Positions 26,011-35,313 of a stretch of DNA of 64,000 nt are shown here, in pieces. The notes beneath the pieces were generated by a model. It had not been told where the DNA came from and made no database searches. It saw only the letters and a list, made by a program, of their open reading frames with translations. A program made the position numbers and the translations under genes. Positions within the stretch are counted from its first letter, which is position 1; every line of letters begins with the position of its first letter. Source of the stretch: Falciphora oryzae (lineage: Eukaryota; Ascomycota; Sordariomycetes; Magnaporthales; Magnaporthaceae); contig JNVV01000001.1 of the NCBI GenBank assembly GCA_000733355.1, forward strand, positions 1,525,404 through 1,589,403. Reading direction: 5' to 3'.

Positions 26011-27667
26011 TCAGAGGGCCCCGGGGGTCATCTCCGACATGATATCCTCGTCTTCCATGGCGTTGAAGTCGTAACTGGCGTCCTTGGTTTCCTTGTCACG
26101 CTTCTGGTCCTTGATCGCCAGCCGGATGAACTCCTTGCTGGTGGCCAGTCTCTCCCTGGTGGCTTTATACTCAGAGGCGAGCTGGTTGATGCGCCCGGCC
26201 GCGTCTGTGATCTGCCGGGCCAGCTCGCGCTCGGATTTACCCTCGTTGCCGTTCAGGAACACGAGACACGGGACGCCGCCAGCGTCCCCGCCCGAGACCG
26301 GCGGCTCGATGACGGCCCGCAGCATGCCCGAGGCGACCATGCCCTCGATCAGGGCCGACATCTCGGCGTCGCTCGCGGCCGGCTCGCCCGTAACGGCGCT
26401 CTTGGTCCGCTCGCGCACCTCCGACAGCGAGATCCTGGCGTAGACGTCGCGCAGCCTGGCGACCTGCCACTTCTGGTGGGCCTCGAGCACCTCGCGCACG
26501 AGGCCCTCGTTGCCGTCCTCGACGAGCTGGGCCTGCGACGCCTCGACGCAGCGCCGGAGCGCGGCGCCGTTGGTCGACCCGAGGAACTCCTCGCCGATGT
26601 GGACGTAGGGGCGGGCCAGGAGCGCGTAGGCCTTGGCCATGCGGTCGCTGGCGTGGGGCGGGGCCGGGCCCGACACGCGGCCCTCGTCCAGCAGGCTGAC
26701 GAGCACCCACTTCTTGAACGCCTCGACCATGGCGCGGCTGAGGCCGCCGTCGCGGCAGGGGTGCGAGGCGGCGCGGCCAAAGGCCTCCCTCGCGCCGCGC
26801 CAGTCGCGCCGCGAGCACTTGGCCAGCCCCACGAGCCAGTCGTACTCGATGACCTGCAGCGGCGTCAGGCGCGTCGTCAGGCCCGTGTCCTTAGTGACGT
26901 AGGACGAAGGGGGCAGGCCCGAGTCGCAGAGCAAGATGGCGCGTGGGTCCGGCTGGTTGACCATGTTCGGGTAGTAGAGTATGCTCTTGTCGGTGACGGC
27001 GAGGGTGGGCTCCATGACCTCGCTAAAGTAGGCCAGCCTCATCAGCATCAGGTGGTTCGACGTGAGCACCGAGCCCGAAGGGTCGACTCTTAATAGGGCG
27101 CCCGCGAGGAGCGGGACGGCAACTGAGGCCTGGGGAAGAGGCAGCGTTCGGTCAGTCTTTGATCAGCTTCTTTTTTGCGTGCCTCGCCTCGTTCTCTCCG
27201 CCACAGTAGCGATCGGCTCGTACCGGCATAATCTGACCGCTGCCAACGACGGTAAACAGGGTCGTAAAGGGCACGCCATAGTAGCGGATCTGGATCGGGT
27301 CGAAGCGGTGGAGGAACAGGATTATGCGCTCGGCCAGGCCCTCGTCGTACTGGTACTGGGGCTGCCTCGGGTCCGCGGGCATAGGCAGGAGGATATCGAG
27401 AATGGCGAGGTAGGATATTGAGTTGACTTGTGGATCGAGACACTAGCGGGTCGTGGATGAGGTTAGCACAAGGCGTGATGCGAAGATCGGGCAGAGTGCA
27501 CGCACGTCGAGCAGGCTCTGGGCGTTGGCGGCGATGGCAGGGCCCTGGTCCTTGAACAGCTGGTTTATCTTGGTGATATGGGCCTTTGCGGCCTTGTTGT
27601 AGGCTGCATGGTCTACCAGGGCGTCCTCCGACGGGAACGCCAGCAGCACCGAAGCGCAGCGATCCAT
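26011..27667 (-). CDS. csn3: COP9 signalosome subunit 3 (PCI domain)
   Basis: Three exons on the minus strand, 27667-27506, 27442-27224 and 27129-26011 (introns 63 and 94 nt), 499 aa. CSN3 is one of the PCI subunits of the COP9 signalosome, which removes Nedd8 from cullins and so regulates SCF-type ubiquitin ligases. The N-terminal half is helical-repeat sequence. The segment around YDWLVGLAKCSRRDWRGA and KKWVLVSLL is characteristic of CSN3. The C-terminal third carries the winged-helix part of the PCI (VARLRDVYARISLSEV) and an acidic tail. All junctions are phase 0, which supports the model. It is convergent with RPA1. The long open frame on the opposite strand (373 codons) is a GC-content artefact. 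Assignment to CSN3 rather than another PCI protein rests on recalled family pattern. Confidence 0.85.
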
Positions 27668-29830
27668 GGTTGGCGACGGCTGTGCCTGCTCGCGTGGGTT
27701 GTTGGTCGGGCTGGATCGAAGGATGTGGGAAGCTGTGGTTTGGAGGGGCGCGAGCCTCGTGAGCTCGTCAGCGGCGGCAGTGCGACTCTATGACGGAATT
27801 GCCCGCATGCTCGTCGAAGTGTCCCTCTTGTGTGCCGGCCTGGTTTCCTATTGCCGCATCAAGAGTGCGGGCTTGATCATCGGGTCTTGATCTCTGATTC
27901 CCAGTGCCTGTTTGGATGCTGTGCAAGGCAGCCGAGCTCAACTCACAGCTAGTAGGCAGCGGCATGCTGCGGTCGTCAACAGTCGAGCAAGCACAGCTTC
28001 CCTGCGCGCGCCTTCCCCCACCAACCAACCATTGCTCGAACATCCCCGCCTTTCCGGGGCTGTCCAGCGATCACGCTAATTGGAGCCCCCAACATATTAT
28101 TCATGGTTGGCACACCACTGTCCCAATCTTGGCACGACAGAGGGTTTATGAAAGAGCCAGCACGAGAAATAGAAGAGAAAAGAGAGGAAGAAAAAAAATA
28201 AAAAATAAAGGAAAAGACAGGTGCAGCAAATCTCGGGGAACCAAGTAAAGGGTGCCAATAATAACTGCTGGGGGTTCCGTTCCAACTAACGCAGTCGCTT
28301 GCCGGCACGGCAGCCACACGCATGCTTACCTTGCTGGGCAATTAGCCACAGCGATATGTGTGGCTTGCGCGTTGCGCGGGTTACAGATCTCAGCTATTGG
28401 ATTACAGGCTCACATTCCAAGCCACCGGGCTCAACTACCAATAGTCTTTTTTATAACCTCGATATAGATTTCGAATAGTATTTTTCAGCCTTTTCTTAGT
28501 TCTCTTCTAGACCCCTGATTCTGAGAGGCTGGACATGCACTGCGACACCAGCGGCACCCACGCAGCCCCGCGTCAGCGAATTTGGGCTGGGCAACGCGGT
28601 CGTGATTCGTGCTTCGAGCGACGTAAGACCCTGTCGATAACTGCACCCTCAGTCAACTTTGCCCACGGATAGAGTGCCATAAGACGTAGGCCTTGGCATA
28701 TTTTTGCCGTTGGCAGATTGTCCGCTATTCTGATCTGAGAAATCACATTTCTGGGCACGAGTTGGAAGAATGAATCCCATTCTCATCTTCGGCGTCTAGT
28801 CCGTGTGATAGGGGCTTGTAAGAGCATAGTATCTGGAATCAGAGTCTTGTTGGCCTCACTGTGAATAGCTTCATCCCCCGGGAAACCGGACAGCACTGGT
28901 GGCGCACAGGCGCAAAGTGGAGAGTTTACGTGCCTATAGCAGGAAAGGTATCTGCTCGGTCAAGGGTCTGTCTATAGTCATCCGAACGATGCCCCTGACA
29001 AAGATAAGGACACGAAGAAAAAAGAAAGAGAAAAAAACAACCAGCCTCCTCCATCGTTCTTCTGCCCTCTGTCCACCCCTGGCGCAAGTCTCTTCCCTTC
29101 CAGCCCCGCAAGAAACCTGCATAGCCTCCAGAAACGTACCCTGATAACTAGTCCAACGGCAGCCGGTCCTGTATATCCATAGATAGCCTGGGANNNNNNN
29201 NNNNNNNNNNNNNNNNNNNNNNNNNNNNNNNNNNNNNNNNNNNNNNNNNNNNNNNNNNNNNNNNNNNNNNNNNNNNNNNNNNNNNNNNNNNNNNNNNNNN
29301 NNNNNNNNNNNNNNNNNNNNNNNNNNNNNNNNNNNNNNNNNNNNNNNNNNNNNNNNNNNNNNNNNNNNNNNNNNNNNNNNNNNNNNNNNNNNNNAAAGAA
29401 AAGCCGGGGGGCATGGGGGATCTGTTAGGATAAGTCAAACAAGAAAATGAAGTGGAGATGGGTCGAGCAAGCATCAAGATTTCGCCAAAGGCCCTGAGCA
29501 GCGCGGTCGTGATCCCGAGTCTCGTGCCTACATGAGAAAACACTTTGACATATCGCCGTGAGGAGAGAGGAGAATATCCCTTCGTCTGCCTGCCGTCTTT
29601 CATGTTAGCGGCGAAGGGGGTGTGCCGTTGAGGCCGAGGACCTACCTTCCAAGCAAGGCCTTTGCTGGGCTTGGAGCTGCTGCCGCGAGCTGCTCGATCT
29701 ATGTTCTTTTTTCAGTGGGTTTTCAACTTTTTTTTATTTTTTTATTTTTTATTGTTTTCTAGGGGTTTTCTGGTTCTATATCTGGACAAGGAACATCTGA
29801 GTGGGAAGTGGCACGAGCGCGGCGGAGACC
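27668..29830. other. Intergenic region with assembly gap
   Basis: Promoter side of CSN3 on the left and 3' flank of the CCCH gene on the right. It includes the N run at 29194-29394. No gene can be supported in the readable sequence; anything inside the gap is unknown. Confidence 0.55.
29194..29394. other. Assembly gap (201 N)
   Basis: A run of 201 N. Open frames drawn across it are meaningless. The true gap length may differ. Confidence 0.99.
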
Positions 29831-32190
29831 TCAGAGGTCATCGTTGGGGTTGGTCAGCTTGGCGCCGTGGCCGAAGCCGCGGCTGGAATCAGTGCTGCCC
29901 GAAGACTCGGGCGACGACTGCAGCGCGCCGAACATGTTGGAGGTGGCAAAGCGGTTGCCACCGCGGTGGTCGGGCGTCTGCTGGCTCCGGGCACGCGGGC
30001 CAGTGGTCACATCGACGGGGGCGGGGACGGGCGTGCCGACGGCACCCCAGTGGGCGCCAGAGCCGTTGTCGCCACGGCAGGCAGTGTTGTATTCTGGTTT
30101 TATAATAATAATATAGAGTTACTTTACATTCCTGGGCATCTCAAGACGAAGACATCTGGCCCGAAGCAAGCGATCCCGAAGGATCACCAGTAGTAGTACT
30201 TACGGACGGGGCCCTGGAGGCCCGAGAAGCCGGCGCCGCGGCCGCCGTGCTGGGCCCCATGGCCCTCCTGCTTGTAGCCCTCGCTGGCCAGGTCCGAGAC
30301 GACGGTCTGGGAGTGCGAGTCCCGGGCCGTGGACTGCGGCGTGGGGGGCAGTCCGGGGGCGCCGATCTGGCGGCGCCAGGGGAGCTCGCGGACGAGCTGC
30401 TGGCGCTCGGCGGCCAGCGCCGCCACCTGGCCGTAGTGGGCGCCGTGGTCGGGGCGGCCCTGGGGGGTGGTGGAGGGGGGCGGGGCCATGCCGTCGCCGA
30501 TGCTGTTGAGGGCACGGCTGCCGATAATGAGCGCCTGCTCGCCGGCCGGGGTGCCCATGAGCGCGGCGCCCTGCGACTCGTACTCGCGCGTGCGCTGCAG
30601 CTCGGCCTGGTGGCGGCGCCACCAGGGAGGGAATCCGTGGAACAGGCCGAGCGACAGCTGGGTCGCCTTGTCGTACGGCATCTCGTGCTTGTACTTGCAG
30701 CCCTGCTGGGTGAAGGCGCAGACTCCCTCATGCACCCACTTGTCGCAGTACACCTTGAGGCGCTTGGTAGAGATGGTCGTGAGCTGGTTGGCGACAATGG
30801 TGTCGATGCGAGTCTAGATTTGGTTTCTTGTGTTAGTCTGTTGTGTCTTGGACGTCTCAAGGTTTCCTTTTTTTCTGAGCACAACTAGACAGAATCGGAC
30901 TCCTTAACCCTTTCTGGGCTAAGAACAGTCGACCTGCTAGAGGCTTGGGCGGCGGACTATAGATTTGGAAAAGGGGGGCCAAGGACTTTGCCAAGGCAGT
31001 CAAAGCGCTCAAGTAAGGGATAGAAACCGCGCTAATAACATTCCATGGTTCAAAATGTGTTTATAGTGCAAAAAAGGTAAAAAAAAAGGGGGGCAAAGGG
31101 CAAAGGGCAAAGGAAGAAAGCTAGGAGAACTGCAATTATACCTGAACATTGTCTGGAGAGCCACGGAAAGGGCCCAGGGATGAAGAACCGGGGTCGGCCT
31201 GCCATAAGGAAGCAAGGTAATAAGTTAGGAGGGTTTCGTTCTCATGAAGGGGGTTATATCTGATCGTCTTGTAACCGAGTGGCCAACAGGAGGAGGGTAG
31301 CGTAGGAGGAGAGTCGAGTTCTTCGAGTTCATAATGGATAGGGATAAGGAAAAGGACAGAGTAAGGAGGAGAGTCGAGTTTATCGAGTATAATGGATAGA
31401 GGTAGGGGAGAGGACAGAGTATAGGAAGAGAGGGTGTGTGTGTCTGATCATTTTGTAGCCGAGTGGCTACTAGCAGGGCAAAGTAGGGGGATAGTCGAGT
31501 TCGTAATGGATAGGGGCGGAGTAAAGGACGGAGTAAAGGACAGAGTAAAGGACAGAGTAAAGGACGGAGTAAAGGACAGAGTAAAGGACAGAGTAAAGGA
31601 CGGAGTAAAGGACAGAGTAAAGGAAGAAAGGGGGCACGCCGCTATATCCTGCGGTAGGGAGTGCGTTCGCCTGGATACAAAGGCTAGCAGCCTCTGTGCC
31701 CAGTGAGGCATGGGGATAGACAATTGCTCGCCAATTGACAGAGCCGATGAGCTATCTAGAGACCAAAGGAAACATGGGGAAGACTTACAGTCGGAGCAGT
31801 GAGGGGAGCGGCCATCTCAACGGGCTGGAGGTAGACGGAGCGTCCATTGAGGCCAGCAGTCGCGGGGACGGGAAGCATCTTCATGCCGGGAGCGCTCATC
31901 TGGATGGCGGGGACGTCGACCAAGGGCGGAAGCATGTCGGCCGGGATGAGCTTGGTGCAGCGACCGTTGCCGCGATCGAGATAGTAGTCGCCCTGGCTGT
32001 TGCGCGCGGCCTCGGCGGCGAGACGACGCTCGAGCTTGATGGCAAATGAATCAGCAATGTCGTCGTCGCTGGCATTGTAGATGTCGCCATCGTCGGCGGC
32101 CACAGCCTGGTCACGCTCGACGTGCTTCTCGCGCCGCTGCGCGCCGCCCTGAGCCTTGAAGGCGTCCTTGAGGTGGTCGTTGGAAGACAT
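29831..32190 (-). CDS. CCCH-type zinc-finger protein
   Basis: Four exons on the minus strand: 32190-31789, 31198-31142, 30813-30204 and 30093-29831 (introns 590, 328 and 110 nt), 443 aa. Exon 1 opens with MSSNDHLKDAFKAQGG and contains a DIADSFAIKLERRLAAEAARN helix. Exon 2 is only 19 codons. Exon 3 holds one CX8CX6CX3H finger near residues 176-195 (YCDKWVHEGVCAF), followed by a KHEMPYDKATQ segment and a coiled/Gln-rich part. The last exon has GGNRFATSNMFGAL and ends LTNPNDDL. A model without the last intron would stop 18 bases later at KYYYW; the GTAAGT donor and in-frame continuation favour splicing. Such fingers usually bind RNA; no direct role is known to me. The frame is also open upstream to 33333, so a longer N-terminus is possible. 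Confidence 0.8.
31258..31630. repeat. Minisatellite and degenerate direct repeats inside an intron
   Basis: Within intron 1 of the CCCH gene, nine tandem 12-bp units RGAGTAAAGGAC occupy 31518-31625. The first base of the unit alternates G or A in the order G G A A G A A G A, so most of the array has a 36-bp higher-order period. To its left, degenerate longer modules sharing GTCGAGTT and TAATGGATAG recur at about 31311-31350, 31370-31400 and 31490-31515. Confidence 0.9.
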
Positions 32191-33333
32191 CTTGTCGTCG
32201 TTCCTGGGGTGAATTGGCTGAAGTCTCTGGGAACAAAGCGATGAAGGAAGACGATGAAGAGGATGAACAGAGTGAATAGAAGCGTCTGCTTGACGAGGCA
32301 AAGATGTCGCGTTTGGAGACAGCGAAGGCCAGCTGCTCACGCTCGACGACGATGGAGTTGTCGCGGAGGGTTGAAGAGCCAATATAGACGAGTTGCGAGA
32401 AGGAGATATCGGATCAGGGAACTTGGAAGCACAGTCTCCAGGTCGCCTGTTATTGCGCGTCGCAGAAGAAGACGGCGAAGCAATATCAAGCTGGCTCGCG
32501 TTGTGTGTTGACGAGTGTGGGTGGTGGTAGGGTTTGGTCGAGGGGAGGGAGGGCGGGCGGCTAGATATAGGGCTCTGCAACCCCGTCTGTTGCTCCTGCA
32601 CTTTCCGATCGTTCAGGGCTTTTGAGGAAGGGACGTTAGAGCTTTCCGGAGCCTCTCCCATGTAAGTATGTCCATTATCAAACCGGCCTGGCCCTGGTCG
32701 CGCGCCCTCCTTGGCCCGAGCACCTGGCGGCAGCTGACTCCAAGCCCCTCCAGCGTCAACCCCTCCGTGTGAATTGTCTCTTGAGGGCTTGTCATCATGT
32801 CCCGGCGCTGCCGGAGCCTGCTGTGCCTTGCCCTCGGTCGGGGAGGATGTTGTCGATGTGTTTCGGTGTAAGTCTGCCTGCTCGTGAACCCTCTCTGTCT
32901 TCATCTTGCTATCGGCGCTGACGCGACCGTCAGAGACTCCATCACTACCGCTGCCACCAGCATCACTGCCGCCGCCGCCGCTGCTTGGCTGTCCAAGAGA
33001 CATAGAGCTATCAATAGTCCAGGCGTCGCCCGGCCACCGAGAGCTATCGACACATTTGCCCCAGACTTGCGTCCGACGCTGGAGACCATCCAGGCCGATG
33101 AGGTTCGAGGCTTGGAAGCCTGCCGTCGAGATGGCGCGGGGGAACACGCTCGAGTTCATGCCGAAGACGCCGCCGGGGCCGTACTCGCTCCTGGGCACGT
33201 GGCTATAGTGCTGGGGGCGATGATGGGGCGTGGACGGGTTTCGGGGCTTGCCCGTGACGTCTCGGCATAGTCCCTGGAACGAAGTCGCCGCAGCAGTCCC
33301 GGCTCGGTCTTGGTTACCTCGGCCCCGGTCCAT
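32191..33333 (-). other. Open N-terminal extension or leader ORF of the CCCH gene
   Basis: From an ATG at 33333 the frame stays open for 381 codons and runs straight into MSSNDHL at 32190. The first third has coding-like third-position GC; the rest is Ser/Pro/Thr/Gly-rich low complexity. It could be a genuine disordered N-terminus (824 aa total) or an open leader. The sequence at 32190 looks like a canonical protein start, so the shorter form is preferred. Confidence 0.4.
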
Positions 33334-35313
33334 GTTGACGTCGGCCACTCGGTTTCCGATGAATGAAAGGGGCTTTGGTGAGTGCCGGGCGTCGGATTCT
33401 ATTTCTGCTAACGGACAAGCAGGTCAGGGGGACAACTAACTCTCTTGTGAGACGGAGCACCCGGAGGATTCGGCCTCGTACCTCTATCAAGTGTAAAGCT
33501 GTGCGGACAGTCACGAAAAGATTCGAAAGGGGCCGCCCCCTAGTTGAGGCCGGGCCAGACAAGGAGATCAAGGCCGAGTAAGATATCGAGAAAAGACCCA
33601 GAAGCTACCAGGGAAAAGGTTGGACGAGACAAGAGACCCAAGGTGATGTGCCCATAACCGAGAAGAAAAAGAAGAAGACGAAGAAGGATGAAGAAGCCAA
33701 GAGAGGAAACGAGGAGAATAAAGGAGAGAACGAAAGCGGAAGAGAGAAGATCAAGAGTAAGAGAAACAAGAAGCAGACCAAGCAGAAAGGGAGGGAAACT
33801 ACACACAAGCACACGCACACGCATGCATGCACACAACACCTTCTCGGAGGCAAGCGAGTGGGCTGCGGGAACCGGCTGGGCTGCAAGCGTGCGAAGGAAG
33901 TCGGCCCAACGATTTTTTTGCGTCTCTAAAGCTCGTCCCGCGGCCAAACGGCGGCCAAGGGGGCGGCGGCGGCTGCCGGGGGGACTGGAGGTTGCGGCGT
34001 GGCGTCAGGGGTACCCCTAAAAAGAGTCGGGAGCAGCAACCCGTGTCGTCTTCCTTAGCCTAGCGCTCGCAGCCGGATGGGGGTACCGTTCGAGGACATC
34101 AGCGAGGCAAGAGGGATACGGAGACATGGAAGAAGAAGGAGGATGGGAGAAGCAACGAGACACGAAAGGAGGACGTACGGAAAGACTCCCTTGACGCACA
34201 GGAGCAGCAGCAGTAGGCTTAGACAGCGCCAGAAGGTGACGGAGAAGCCTCTCCCATTTTCCGGGGCGCGCCCGGTTAGGAAAGCAAACGGAGCGAAGCA
34301 AGAGAAATAAAAAGGAGGCCCGCCAACCCTCATTTAAGGTTCTCTGCGTCAGATCCGGCTGGCGGCAGACCATTCCAACCTGTGTCTCCCACGTGACAAA
34401 AACACACACGGCCTTACCACCCGAGGGATACTTGCGAGCCCTTTTTTCCCCTTTTGTATGAGGTGGAACATTGTGGTGCAACAAAGCTGGGCTCGTTGCC
34501 TGGGTCTTCCTGCAGCGGCCGTCTCCAGTCGCCTTTAGCTCTTTGGAGGGGAGGGGGGCCCGGCGGTTGGGCGGCCACAAGAAAAAAGCACGGGCACGTA
34601 CACAGGAGGGACAGGCAGTCTGGAGAGACAGGGCGCCTAGCCAGCCGGCCAGCCAGGCGGGCACAGCACAGAGTGGACAGCATGTACATAACAAGTCATC
34701 GATTAAGTAGGTAGGGCATGTATCTCGCCGCCTGCGTCCGTCCATGTCGCAGATTCCTCTCGCAGCCTGCATCTATCTGCACGTCAACTAAAGTTGCCCT
34801 CGCCCCCTGGCCATGATTTGCATCCCGCCTGCATGCACAGCGGGTGGTGTCTGCAGGAAAAAGTCTAGAATAAAAATCAAAACGGGAAAGATAGAAAGAA
34901 AAAAAAAAACAAGGCAAACAAACGCAGATCCCCTCTAAGATAACTTTTGCTCTTTTGGTTTATCGTGGCTTGCCCCGGGTAGATAAAACCCTTTGGGACG
35001 CGTGCAAACAAATAAAAGAAAAAAACACACACCAGGCGAGACCCACCCGCAAGCAGCTCCGCCCGCGTGTGCGTCTGTCGGGGAGAGATGCCGCCGGACT
35101 GGGCGCCTCGGTGCCCAAATAAAAATGTTGTGTGATGTTGCTAGCCACAACATGGCCAGGACCTGGGGTGGTGTGGATATCGCCGCGGCGGGATGTTATA
35201 CAACGGAGTAAAAATGACGGAGGGAGAAGATAAGCATCGTCGCAGGAATAAATAAATAAATGAATAAATAAAAAAGCAGCAGACAACTCGAAAAAATCAA
35301 GGCATTGAAGAAA
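33334..35313. other. Upstream region of the CCCH gene and 3' flank of the remodeller
   Basis: No supported gene. Purine-rich tracts (33650-33790) lie on the CCCH-gene side. The right end is the 3' UTR of the remodeller, with an AT-rich element at 35246-35275. Confidence 0.55.
35246..35275 (-). promoter_or_regulatory. AU-rich-element-like sequence in a 3' UTR
   Basis: Read on the minus strand this is a run of overlapping ATTTA pentamers including TTATTTATT, 40-70 nt after the stop codon of the remodeller. It matches the core of AU-rich mRNA decay elements. It may equally be a plain AATA microsatellite. Confidence 0.4.

Noticed and set aside
25972..27093. 373-codon plus-strand ORF
   Set aside because: Exactly antisense to CSN3; low-complexity Gly/Ala/Arg/Leu translation caused by high GC. 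The minus-strand protein has the family pattern and phased introns.
29148..29603. ORF spanning the N run
   Set aside because: Contains 67 unknown residues; the open frame is an artefact of the gap.
31261..31470. CCGAGTGGC motifs resembling part of a tRNA D-arm
   Set aside because: No matching B box, acceptor stem or anticodon arm; they are part of the degenerate intronic repeats.
31434..31706. ORF encoding repeated VKDRVKDG
   Set aside because: Translation of the 12-bp minisatellite within an intron of the opposite-strand gene.
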